DNA from: Clostridiales bacterium
Lineage (GTDB): Bacteria > Bacillota > Clostridia > Christensenellales > QALW01
Length of the DNA: 50,476 nt
Direction of reading: 5' to 3'
Assembly: GCA_015069575.1 (NCBI GenBank)
Contig: SVIH01000014.1
Coordinates: 1 to 50,476, forward strand
The stretch's first letter is position 1; each line of letters opens with the position of its first letter. The position numbers and the translations under genes are program-made. Of the stretch, positions 1-6,931 are shown piece after piece. Below the pieces are notes generated by a model. The model saw nothing but the letters and a program-made list of their open reading frames with translations. It had not been told where the DNA came from and did not search any database.

Positions 1-75
1 AAAATTAAACTGATTGAAAACTATGTGTCAGTTTTGAAAAAAAGAAAAATTTTATTAGAAAAACGAGAAAAATAG
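1..75 (+). CDS. 3' end of an unidentified protein (partial)
   Basis: Frame 1 is open from the first base to a TAG at 73-75 and encodes 24 residues rich in Lys, Glu, Leu and Ile, as in the end of an amphipathic helix. A terminator follows at 124-160, which fits the end of a transcription unit coming from outside the window. The fragment is too short to assign a family. It could also be a chance open frame in A-rich DNA. Confidence 0.35.
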   Translation, partial: KIKLIENYVSVLKKRKILLEKREK

Positions 76-123
76 TCTTTTTTTTGAAAAAACAAAGTGG
101 CATCTAAATGGTTCGGAACAGCC

Positions 124-160
124 AAAAAGACCTGATGTAATATATCAGGTCTTTTAATAT
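124..160 (+). terminator. Rho-independent terminator, possibly bidirectional
   Basis: An 11-bp stem (126-136 with 144-154, AAAGACCTGAT) is closed by a short AT loop and flanked by an A-run before and a T-run after. It separates whatever lies upstream of the window from the promoter of the TIR-like gene. Confidence 0.8.
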
Positions 161-179
161 TTTATGGTTTTTGCGAATC

Positions 180-208
180 TTGTCAAAAAGCATCAAATAT
201 GGTATAAT
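180..208 (+). promoter_or_regulatory. Sigma-A-type promoter of the TIR-like/HEPN pair
   Basis: TTGTCA at 180-185 and TATAAT at 203-208 are separated by 17 bp. The predicted start is about 25 bases before the ribosome binding site GAGGA (229-233) of the gene starting at 240. Confidence 0.7.
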
Positions 209-239
209 CAATACATAATATCGCAAGCGAGGAATTTTT

Positions 240-1721
240 ATGTTAAAGCAGTATAAATTAGTTTCAATCGTATACGGTGGTTCAGGTTCAAAGTACGCTC
301 AGCAAATGAACGACCTTATATTAAAGCGTTCAGAACAGGAGCGTTATCCCATAACCTCTAAAATAGTTATGGAAAACGTTTTAACAGGGGATCTTTTAAC
401 AAGTATAACCGATCTTTTTACCAAGACCGAATACTGCTTAGCATTTTTAACGGCAGATGATTGTTGCTTAAAAGACGGTGAACAGGTTTACCGTTTAAGG
501 CAGAATGTTGTTTTTGAACTGGGAATGGCAATATATCGTTTAGGCAGGGAAAACTGTATTCTTTTAAGCGATTTTGATCCAAACAGTAACAACATTGAAC
601 TTCCCTCTGATTTTAAGGGTATTGATATTAAATATTTTACCAAAGACCAAACAGAAAAGGTTTTTAGCGATGTTTTAGAAAAGATTTTACAGTTAAGCTC
701 CAAGGAAAACAACGGTGAGATTCCAAGATATGATAAACTTCTTGAAAGGCAGGAGCATTATGTTGATTACGGAGAATTGTTTTTCGCATGCTCAAATATT
801 GAATCCAAGGAAGAAAACTATCTTAAATCGGTGCTTAATTATTGGGCAGATGAGTGTGCAAGCTTTACCCATTTTGAAGAACGTTGTCTTTACTTTTTAG
901 AAAGAATCGGATTTGTTTCAATGTTTGGCAGGCACGGTTGGGTAAACGATTTTCTTGAAAAAATCAACGATTTAACAATAAATTATCATCAGGCGGACGT
1001 TACTTATTGCGGTAAAAAACAGGTATCATTACTACATAACCTTTCCCGCGTTGTGCGCGAGTATACCCAGATGAAAATAGTTCACGAACATTCTGACGGC
1101 AGTGAATACGAAAGCCTTTTAAACACGTTAATGATCACCGATGCTGAACTTTCTAATGTTAAAAACCCCCTTGTTTTAACGGTTTATTACGATTATCTTG
1201 GGCTTTTGAACCTTCATCTTTATGAAATTAAAAAGAAAGAAGAATACTTAAAAGAAGCTACAAGATGCTTTAAGCTTGTTATGGAAGAATATGCAGATTA
1301 TACCGATTTAGGCTTAAAAATATGGTCAGGCTTTGTTGGTTATAACGTTGCAAGATGCTATGCATTGCAGTTTGAACTTTGGCATAAAGAAGAAGATGCA
1401 AAAATGGCGCAAAAGTATTTTGCAATCGCAAGCGTTATCCGTAAAGGCTGGCTTAAACAAAACAAATTCAATCAGATTATCCGTAGCGCACTTTCCTATG
1501 AATATTTTCTTTGCAAGATTGAAGAAATTAATTCATATAAACTTTTAAACCGTAAAACACAGGAAGAAATTCTGGAAGAATACAAACTGCTTGAAAGAGA
1601 ACTTGAAAGCTATATTCTTAAAAATGAACAGCTTGAAAGGCTTGTTTTTGTTCAAAATCTTCTTGAGCAAAGGCAAAACACCGCTGTTGAAGATACTGCA
1701 TTAACTGAAGATATGCTATAG
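240..1721 (+). CDS. CAP12/TIR-like nucleotide-binding domain protein with helical C-terminal region
   Basis: A 493-residue protein. Residues 1-135 look like the TIR-like domain of CAP12-type predicted nucleotide-binding proteins: an N-terminal strand, an acidic 'TADD' turn near 71-74, the hallmark RQNVVFELG at 87-95 with Glu93 as likely catalytic acid, a hydrophobic strand (NCILLSD), then LPSDFKGI near 121-128. In that family the domain binds or cleaves nucleotides such as NAD and serves as an effector in CBASS and Pycsar-type antiphage systems. Residues 180-480 are long and helical, rich in Tyr, Leu and Glu, and may be TPR-like; I recognise no named domain there. It has its own promoter and terminator-isolated upstream border. 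A small HEPN-like gene follows 22 bp later, so the two are probably co-transcribed. No cyclase gene is visible in the window, so the trigger is unknown. Domain call likely; defence role inferred. Confidence 0.75.
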   Translation: MLKQYKLVSIVYGGSGSKYAQQMNDLILKRSEQERYPITSKIVMENVLTGDLLTSITDLFTKTEYCLAFLTADDCCLKDGEQVYRLRQNVVFELGMAIYRLGRENCILLSDFDPNSNNIELPSDFKGIDIKYFTKDQTEKVFSDVLEKILQLSSKENNGEIPRYDKLLERQEHYVDYGELFFACSNIESKEENYLKSVLNYWADECASFTHFEERCLYFLERIGFVSMFGRHGWVNDFLEKINDLTINYHQADVTYCGKKQVSLLHNLSRVVREYTQMKIVHEHSDGSEYESLLNTLMITDAELSNVKNPLVLTVYYDYLGLLNLHLYEIKKKEEYLKEATRCFKLVMEEYADYTDLGLKIWSGFVGYNVARCYALQFELWHKEEDAKMAQKYFAIASVIRKGWLKQNKFNQIIRSALSYEYFLCKIEEINSYKLLNRKTQEEILEEYKLLERELESYILKNEQLERLVFVQNLLEQRQNTAVEDTALTEDML

Positions 1722-1743
1722 GATAAAAATTTAAAGGTGAGTA

Positions 1744-2199
1744 ATGGACAATACAAAAATAAATGCCGAATTTGTTGAAAAATTCGGCGAGCTTGAAAAA
1801 CTTTGCGGTGATATATATTCCCAAAAACACGGGGTTTCCTGCTATATTGACGATATGGCTTCAAAAAACGGTGAAAGATACGTTTTTAATTGGGATTATT
1901 ATAAAAAACGCTTAAAAGATATAAGGCATAAAAGAAATAAACTTACTCACGGTGAAATCGCATTTTCTGAAAATTTTGCAAATAAAGAAGATATTAAGTT
2001 TATCACAGAATTTATAAGCCTGATTTTTAAAAGCCAAGACCCGATAAGTATATACAATAAAAAAGTTAATAAACATAAAATGCAAAACACCGTAAAAGCG
2101 TCAGAAAATAAAAAAACAAGCATTTCAGATGTATTGCTTATTACAGGCTTAATTATTCTTGTTATTATTATAGCGTGCTTAATATTTAATAATCAATAA
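1744..2199 (+). CDS. Small HEPN-motif protein with C-terminal transmembrane anchor
   Basis: A 151-residue protein whose N-terminal 95 residues are helical and carry RNKLTH at 64-69, matching the R-x4-H motif that marks HEPN ribonuclease and abortive-infection domains. A basic, low-complexity linker (about 100-125) leads to one hydrophobic segment at 128-148 and a four-residue tail. That predicts a cytosolic HEPN domain tethered to the membrane by its C-terminus. It starts 22 bp after the TIR-like gene with the site AAAGGTGA just upstream, and the pair ends at one terminator, so they form a two-gene unit. HEPN-like helical proteins of this size also occur outside defence systems, and the Arg/His pair alone does not prove RNase activity. 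Confidence 0.6.
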   Translation: MDNTKINAEFVEKFGELEKLCGDIYSQKHGVSCYIDDMASKNGERYVFNWDYYKKRLKDIRHKRNKLTHGEIAFSENFANKEDIKFITEFISLIFKSQDPISIYNKKVNKHKMQNTVKASENKKTSISDVLLITGLIILVIIIACLIFNNQ

Positions 2200-2225
2200 A
2201 AAAAGACCTTTACGGTCTTTTTTGT
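2198..2225. terminator. Bidirectional terminator
   Basis: AAAGACC, loop TTTAC, GGTCTTT, with an A-run on one side and a T-run on the other. It overlaps the stop codons of the HEPN-like gene and of the convergent AraC gene, so it can serve both. Confidence 0.8.
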
Positions 2226-3037
2226 TTTTTTACCTTCTTAGGTGAAATACCCATAATTTTTTTGTAAACCTGTGAAAAATAAGAAACGTTATCAAATCCA
2301 CATTCCGTTGCAGTTTCAGTAACGGTTAATCCTTGAACTAAAAACGCTTCGGCTCTTTTACACTTTAATATATTCACATATGTGCATATTGTCTGTCCTG
2401 TATATCTTTTGAATTCTCTTATAAGATGATATTTTGTAATGTTGCACATCTTTGCCAAAGAATCAAGATTCGTTTGTTCAGTAAAATTTTCACTTAAATA
2501 ATCGATAGTTTGTTTAACATATTTTTCTGAAGCATTCTGCTGATTTGTTTGCTTTTTACATTCAAGCAAATGATTCTGATAAATATTAATCAATAAAGAT
2601 AAAACAGCATTTATTGCAATAGGGGCAGTTAATGAATCACAGGAAATCTGATGGGCATTAATTTTTTCAACTGCTTTAAAAAAGATATTTTTTGTCTGCG
2701 TATTTTTAAAGCATCTTTTAAATCTGCACCCTTCTAATAAAAACCCGTTTTTTATGCAAAAACCTTCATCAATGATTATATAGTTATAACTTAAAATGTC
2801 ATTTGGGTGCGGTCTGTGAAGTGCACCTGAATCAACAATAATTATATCGTCTTTTTCAACAAAAATTTCATCTGCGCCATATTGAACAAAACCGTTTCCG
2901 TCAGTTATAACAATTATTTCAATATTTCTGTGCCAGTTTGTAACAATTTCATCTTTTGAAATGGACGCCATATCACAAATAAAAGGGCATAAACTGTCCT
3001 TTAAAGATAAATGATGCTCATATCTGTGGTTCACCAT
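2210..3037 (-). CDS. AraC-family transcriptional regulator with cupin-type sensor domain
   Basis: A 275-residue protein. The first about 130 residues look like a cupin AraC-binding domain, with His residues near 36 and 74-77 and a strand-rich pattern. Residues 172-272 form two helix-turn-helix motifs, including LDSLAKMCNITKYHLIREFK and the family signature GFDNVSYFSQVYKKIMGISP. Such proteins bind sugars or similar ligands and control adjacent genes. It is divergent from the PIG-L deacetylase gene, and the shared 124-bp gap holds face-to-face promoters and three phased repeats, so this deacetylase is the most likely target, with autoregulation. The ligand cannot be told from sequence. Confidence 0.9.
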   Translation of the reverse strand: MVNHRYEHHLSLKDSLCPFICDMASISKDEIVTNWHRNIEIIVITDGNGFVQYGADEIFVEKDDIIIVDSGALHRPHPNDILSYNYIIIDEGFCIKNGFLLEGCRFKRCFKNTQTKNIFFKAVEKINAHQISCDSLTAPIAINAVLSLLINIYQNHLLECKKQTNQQNASEKYVKQTIDYLSENFTEQTNLDSLAKMCNITKYHLIREFKRYTGQTICTYVNILKCKRAEAFLVQGLTVTETATECGFDNVSYFSQVYKKIMGISPKKVKKQKRP

Positions 3038-3053
3038 AATTTCACCCTAAATA

Positions 3054-3102
3054 TCAATATAACTAAAATATAAGTCAATATAATTATTGAAATATCAATA
3101 TA
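3054..3102. promoter_or_regulatory. Three phased TCAATATA repeats, likely AraC-family operator
   Basis: TCAATATA occurs at 3054-3061, 3075-3082 and 3095-3102, that is with 21- and 20-bp periods, two DNA turns. The third copy lies between the -35 and -10 of the plus-strand promoter and forms an inverted repeat, TATTGA-AATA-TCAATA. Phased direct repeats are the usual binding pattern of AraC-family dimers. AT-richness makes chance matches possible. Confidence 0.55.
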
Positions 3103-3115
3103 TTTATTTTATACT
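3087..3115 (+). promoter_or_regulatory. Promoter of the PIG-L deacetylase gene
   Basis: TTGAAA at 3087-3092 and TATACT at 3110-3115 with a 17-bp spacer. The -10 overlaps that of the opposing AraC promoter. Confidence 0.65.
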
Positions 3116-3134
3116 ATTAATGATAAAATGTCAA
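3106..3134 (-). promoter_or_regulatory. Promoter of the AraC-family regulator
   Basis: On the minus strand TTGACA (3129-3134) is followed after 17 bp by TAAAAT (3106-3111). It overlaps the plus-strand promoter, so the two polymerases should exclude each other. The phased repeats then lie just downstream of the predicted regulator transcript start. Confidence 0.6.
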
Positions 3135-3161
3135 TTTATATATAAAGGAGATAACAAAAAA

Positions 3162-4010
3162 ATGAGAATTTTAGCAATCGGTGCTCATCAGGATGATAAT
3201 GAATTCCGCGTTGGTGGTATGGCTTATAAATGGGTTAAAGCAGGTCACACTGTTCGTTTTTTAAGTATGTGTAACGGTTCAGGCGGTCATCATATTATGA
3301 CACCTGAAGAAACAACTGCAAGGCGCTATAAGGAATCTCAGGAAGTTGCAAAATATTTAGGTGTTCAGTATGATATTTGGAGTGACGTTGAAGATTGTAC
3401 TTTAATGCCCGATTTAGAAACACGTTTCAGACTTGTTCGTTATATTAGGGAATTTAACCCCGATTTAATTATTGCGCACCGTAACAACGATTATCACGCT
3501 GACCATCGTGCTTCTGCGCAGCTTGTTCAGGATGCTTCTTACCTTTTAACAGTTCCGCACACTTGTCCCGAAGTTCCTGCTATGCGCTTTATGCCTGTGA
3601 TCGTTTATAACGAAGATGCATTCAAAAATCCTGTTTTTGATGCAACATATGTTATGGATCTTGATGACGTTATTGATGTTAAATTGCATATTGCTCATTT
3701 AAACGAATGTCAGGTTTACGAATGGCTTCCTTACACTCATGGTGAAGAAGTTCCCGTTGGTGAAAAAGAACGCTTTGAGTGGCTTAAAGGTATGAATATT
3801 ACAAAGGATACCACTGATGAAGAAGTTATGTCAGCAACACGCGGATATTCAGTTCGATTTGCAAAAACTGCCGCTCGTTTCAGAAATAAACTTATTGAAA
3901 AATACGGTACTGATAAAGGCTCAAAGGTTCGCTATGCCGAAGCCTTCCAACTTTCTGAATACGGCTCAAAGCCCACCGAAGAATTTAATAAAACATTATT
4001 TGGTTTGTAA
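3162..4010 (+). CDS. PIG-L family N-acetylglucosamine deacetylase-like protein
   Basis: A 282-residue protein with the PIG-L/LmbE metal-site motifs AHQDDNE at 8-14 (usual form AHPDDE) and HADH at 112-115. Family members are zinc-dependent and remove acetyl groups from GlcNAc-containing substrates, such as sugar conjugates or mycothiol and bacillithiol precursors. I chose the ATG at 3162 because AAAGGAG lies just upstream; an in-frame ATG at 3087 would start inside the promoter. No signal peptide is seen, so it should act in the cytosol. The divergent AraC regulator suggests expression in response to a sugar-like signal. The Pro-to-Gln change in the first motif is unusual but leaves the metal-binding His and Asp in place. 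The substrate is unknown. Confidence 0.88.
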   Translation: MRILAIGAHQDDNEFRVGGMAYKWVKAGHTVRFLSMCNGSGGHHIMTPEETTARRYKESQEVAKYLGVQYDIWSDVEDCTLMPDLETRFRLVRYIREFNPDLIIAHRNNDYHADHRASAQLVQDASYLLTVPHTCPEVPAMRFMPVIVYNEDAFKNPVFDATYVMDLDDVIDVKLHIAHLNECQVYEWLPYTHGEEVPVGEKERFEWLKGMNITKDTTDEEVMSATRGYSVRFAKTAARFRNKLIEKYGTDKGSKVRYAEAFQLSEYGSKPTEEFNKTLFGL

Positions 4011-4048
4011 AAAAAACAAACGCCCTGCAGTAAACAGGGCGTTTTTAA
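4011..4048 (+). terminator. Rho-independent terminator after the PIG-L gene
   Basis: A 9-bp stem, AACGCCCTG (4019-4027) with CAGGGCGTT (4035-4043), followed by a T-run, beginning right after the stop codon. Confidence 0.9.
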
Positions 4049-4056
4049 TTTGGGTA

Positions 4057-4085
4057 TTGATTTTTATTTTTTATAGTACTATAAT
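4057..4085 (+). promoter_or_regulatory. Promoter of the RsgI-domain lipoprotein gene
   Basis: TTGATT at 4057-4062 and TATAAT at 4080-4085, 17-bp spacer. The start codon follows 34 bases after the -10. Confidence 0.75.
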
Positions 4086-4118
4086 ATTGGTGTAAAAAAA
4101 CGAAAGAAGGCGATTTTT

Positions 4119-5117
4119 GTGAAAAAATTTTTAGCGATTCTGCTTGCAGTAATGCTTCTTTTAACCTTTGCAGGATGTAACAGAGATACGGATACAGGTG
4201 TAAATAACGTTACGCCTGCGCCTGAAGCCTTTGTTAAGCCTGAAAACTACGTAACGGTTTTGAAAGTTACTATTAATCCTGAATTTAATCTTTATCTTGA
4301 TAAAGATGGCGTAGTTTTAGCAGTTGAACCTGTAAATGCTGATGCTAAAAGTGTAGCACAGGATATTACCGCAACAGGTGATATTAAAACGGTTATGGAA
4401 ACAATCGTTACCGCAACAAATAAAGGTGGTTTCGTTAAGGAAAACGCTAAGGTTGAAATTAAGGTTACTGAAGTTAAAGATACTGCCGTAAGTCCAATGG
4501 AAGTTTTGAACACAGCAAAACAAACTGCTGATGATAGCTTTAAAAAGATAGATGCTACCGTTACTGTTTCTTCTTCTGTTGCTGATGGCGTTACCTTTAT
4601 AACTGCTGATCCAACGCCTGAACCAACACAAGCACCTACACAGGCACCTACACAGGAACCTACAAAAGCTCCTACACCAAAGCCAACACCAAAGCCAACA
4701 CCAACGCCTGAACCCGTATATACTACTCTTGAGGAAAAAGGCGGGGTGTGGGGAACAAAGTATCTTGCAAATAATACGCTTTACGAACTTAATATGAAAC
4801 TTGTTGGTAAAACTGAATTTGGTCTTAGTTTAGGCGATCCTGTAAATTTTGATGAAATGCATCCAGAAGAACAAAAATTCTGTCAGGAATTTAATGGAAA
4901 ACACTATTACTTTGGTCGTGGTTCAGGGGATGGCTTATTACCAACAGTAGAAAACGGTAACGATGTTACAGTATCAGATCTTGATGGTAATAAGATGGTT
5001 CTTAAACGTACAGGTGAAAATACTTTAAAAGTAGTTTCCGTTGATGCTAATTTTAGCGAAATTTCAAATATTCCAGTAGGAACCATTTTAACGTACTCAG
5101 CAAAAACTAGTGAATAA
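4119..5117 (+). CDS. Lipoprotein with RsgI-like periplasmic domain and Pro/Thr-rich linker
   Basis: A 332-residue protein starting at GTG with GAAGG upstream. Residues 1-20 form a lipoprotein signal (LLTFAGC, lipid Cys20). Residues about 45-150 resemble the extracellular domain of RsgI-type anti-sigma factors: TVLKVTINPEFNLYLDKDG followed by 'AVEPVNADAKSVAQDI', a strand-rich domain with a conserved Asn53-Pro54. Here the usual N-terminal anti-sigma segment and the transmembrane helix are missing, and there is no sigma factor gene nearby. A Pro/Thr/Gln/Lys linker (about 164-200) leads to a roughly 130-residue C-terminal domain that I do not recognise. It is likely anchored to the outer face of the membrane with the C-terminal domain projecting into the wall. 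Single-gene unit. Its role may be sensing or binding wall polymers, which is inference. Confidence 0.7.
   Translation: MKKFLAILLAVMLLLTFAGCNRDTDTGVNNVTPAPEAFVKPENYVTVLKVTINPEFNLYLDKDGVVLAVEPVNADAKSVAQDITATGDIKTVMETIVTATNKGGFVKENAKVEIKVTEVKDTAVSPMEVLNTAKQTADDSFKKIDATVTVSSSVADGVTFITADPTPEPTQAPTQAPTQEPTKAPTPKPTPKPTPTPEPVYTTLEEKGGVWGTKYLANNTLYELNMKLVGKTEFGLSLGDPVNFDEMHPEEQKFCQEFNGKHYYFGRGSGDGLLPTVENGNDVTVSDLDGNKMVLKRTGENTLKVVSVDANFSEISNIPVGTILTYSAKTSE
4611..4716 (+). repeat. Pro-Thr linker-coding tandem repeat
   Basis: Imperfect tandem copies of CC(A/T)ACA-type units encode alternating PTQ, PTK and PTP triplets. The period (9-12 bp) makes it prone to slippage, so linker length may vary between strains. 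Confidence 0.75.
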
Positions 5118-5124
5118 AAAGATA

Positions 5125-5160
5125 CAAAAAAATCAGTTGCAAAAAGCAACTGATTTTTTG
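5125..5160. terminator. Bidirectional terminator
   Basis: A 10-bp stem, AATCAGTTGC (5131-5140) with GCAACTGATT (5146-5155), flanked by A- and T-runs. It lies between the convergent lipoprotein and symporter genes and can serve both. Confidence 0.9.
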
Positions 5161-5162
5161 TT

Positions 5163-6770
5163 TTATCCTAAACTGTCTTTTATACTTGTTACAACCGTCT
5201 GTTCATAACAGGTGAATTTATTATCAACATCTTTAGGCAAACTCTTTTTAGTTAAAAGGCTTACTATTGGCACAAGTATTAAACTGCCAAGAATTGCAAA
5301 AACGCCTGAATATAATGAGTTTTTAAATATAAAGTTCATAACATCTCCCAAAGGAGTGATTAATCCGATACTGATAAGAAGTTGAACAATTTCTAATCCG
5401 CAACCAAAGATAAAACTAACGATAACGGCAGTTTTGGTGGTCTTTTTCCAATATAAACCGTATAAGAACGGTGCAAGGAAAGCACCCGCCAATGCGCCCC
5501 ATGAAACACCCATCATCTGCGCAATAAATACTGAATCTTTCCAGATACTATCTTTAAGTATTGCAATTACAGCAGAAACAGCGATAAAGAAAATGATAAA
5601 TAAACGCATAATAAAAACACATTTTTTTTCGCTAACTTGCTTTTTCTTTTCAATAAAAGGTTTAATAACATCAAGGGTAAGGGTTGAAGAACTTGTTAAA
5701 ACAAGGGATGAAAGGGTAGACATTGATGCGGCTAAAACAAGTACAATAATTAATGCAACAATTATTGGGGAAAGGTTGTTCATCATAGTAGGAATAACCT
5801 TATCAAATAAAATATGATTTGTTTCAGGATTATAAAAACCGCCCTCAATCATTTTATCACTGTAAAGCCTTCCAAATCCGCCTAAAAAGTAGCAACCGCC
5901 GGCAACAATTATTGCAAATATAGTTGAAATAACAGTGCCTTTTTTAATAGATCCTTCATCCTTAATTGAATAAAATTTACCAACCATCTGCGGTAATCCC
6001 CATGTACCAAGGGATGTAAGCATAACAACAAAGAATAAAGATATTGGATCAGGGCCAAACATTGAAATATATTGATTACCTTCCTGTAAAGCAAGGTTTT
6101 GAACCGCCATATTAAAGCCGCCGTTTTCCACTAAAACAGCAATAATAACTGCAACGATACCAACAAGCATAATGATACCTTGAATAAAATCGTTTATTGC
6201 AGTAGCCATATATCCGCCAAAAACAACGTAAACACCTGTTAAAATTGCCATTATAATAACAACTGACCAATAGGGAATAGCAAAAACATTATTAAAAAGT
6301 GAAGAAAGTCCGTTATAAAGAGATGCAGTATACGGAATTAAAAACACAAAAACGATTATAGAAGCAATAATTTTTAATGTTTTTGAATCGTATCTTTTTT
6401 CAAAGAAATCGGGCATGGTTTTGGAGCCTAAGCCTTGTGTCATAATTCGTGTTCTTCTGCCTAAAACAGTCCAGGCTAAAAGGGAACCGATAAAAGCGTT
6501 GCCTAAACCTATCCATGTTGAAGCAAGCCCAAAATTCCAACCAAACTGACCTGCGTAACCAACAAAAATAACTGCTGAAAAATACGAAGTACCAAAGGCA
6601 AAAGCAGTAAGCCAAGGGCCAACAGTTCTGCCACCTAAAACAAAGTTATCAACACTTTTTGCAAGGTTTCTGCACTTAAAACCAACAAAAATCATTAGCC
6701 CAAAAAAGCAAATAAGCATTGGTATTGAAATCAGTGCAGTTGTGCTTATCTGTAAAGATAAAAAGTTCAT
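5163..6770 (-). CDS. Sodium:solute symporter (SSS family)
   Basis: A 535-residue polytopic membrane protein with about 13 hydrophobic segments, beginning with the SSS-type pattern near residues 40-80 (DNFVLGGRTVGPWLTAFAFG, then TSYFSAV). The family couples sodium influx to uptake of sugars, amino acids, carboxylates or nucleosides. A site AAGAGG precedes the ATG and a promoter is visible at 6802-6830. It is divergent from the aryl-CoA/2-oxoacid operon, so an aryl acid, 2-oxo acid or amino acid is a reasonable guess for its substrate, but the sequence does not decide this. Length is normal for the family and no break is seen. Confidence 0.9.
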   Translation of the reverse strand: MNFLSLQISTTALISIPMLICFFGLMIFVGFKCRNLAKSVDNFVLGGRTVGPWLTAFAFGTSYFSAVIFVGYAGQFGWNFGLASTWIGLGNAFIGSLLAWTVLGRRTRIMTQGLGSKTMPDFFEKRYDSKTLKIIASIIVFVFLIPYTASLYNGLSSLFNNVFAIPYWSVVIIMAILTGVYVVFGGYMATAINDFIQGIIMLVGIVAVIIAVLVENGGFNMAVQNLALQEGNQYISMFGPDPISLFFVVMLTSLGTWGLPQMVGKFYSIKDEGSIKKGTVISTIFAIIVAGGCYFLGGFGRLYSDKMIEGGFYNPETNHILFDKVIPTMMNNLSPIIVALIIVLVLAASMSTLSSLVLTSSSTLTLDVIKPFIEKKKQVSEKKCVFIMRLFIIFFIAVSAVIAILKDSIWKDSVFIAQMMGVSWGALAGAFLAPFLYGLYWKKTTKTAVIVSFIFGCGLEIVQLLISIGLITPLGDVMNFIFKNSLYSGVFAILGSLILVPIVSLLTKKSLPKDVDNKFTCYEQTVVTSIKDSLG

Positions 6771-6801
6771 TTATATGTACCTCTTTATAATAATTGTAAA
6801 C

Positions 6802-6830
6802 ACTTTAACACTCTAAAGAGAATTTGTCAA
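6802..6830 (-). promoter_or_regulatory. Promoter of the symporter gene
   Basis: Minus strand TTGACA (6825-6830), 17-bp spacer, TAAAGT (6802-6807). The -35 is consensus and the -10 is weak, which would allow activation. Confidence 0.55.
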
Positions 6831-6870
6831 TGAAAAAACTGCCAAAATCCCAAGTTTTTTGCGTAATTGA

Positions 6871-6899
6871 TTGACATTTTTTATGGGTGCTAATATAAT
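6871..6899 (+). promoter_or_regulatory. Strong promoter of the aryl-CoA/IorAB operon
   Basis: TTGACA at 6871-6876 and TATAAT at 6894-6899 with 17 bp between: a full consensus sigma-A promoter. It lies 32 bp upstream of the first start codon. Confidence 0.85.
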
Positions 6900-6931
6900 A
6901 ATATATTATATTTATAAAAAGGATTATAGTT

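Noticed and set aside
76-123. Possible tRNA-like segment (GGTTCGGAACAGCC) upstream of the first terminator
   Set aside because: No acceptor or anticodon stems can be formed around it.
3087-3161. Longer start for the PIG-L protein at 3087
   Set aside because: It would place the start inside the promoter and add 25 non-conserved residues; the ATG at 3162 has AAAGGAG and the family N-terminus.
4317-4631. 104-codon antisense open frame in the lipoprotein gene
   Set aside because: Low-complexity Ser/Asn/Phe composition typical of a reversed frame; no ribosome binding site.
4611-4716. Short regular repeats, considered as CRISPR
   Set aside because: Units are 9-12 bp, have no spacers and encode a Pro/Thr linker in frame.
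5434-5817. 127-codon open frame antisense to the symporter gene
   Set aside because: It is a shadow of the symporter coding frame, has no ribosome binding site and no plausible protein pattern.
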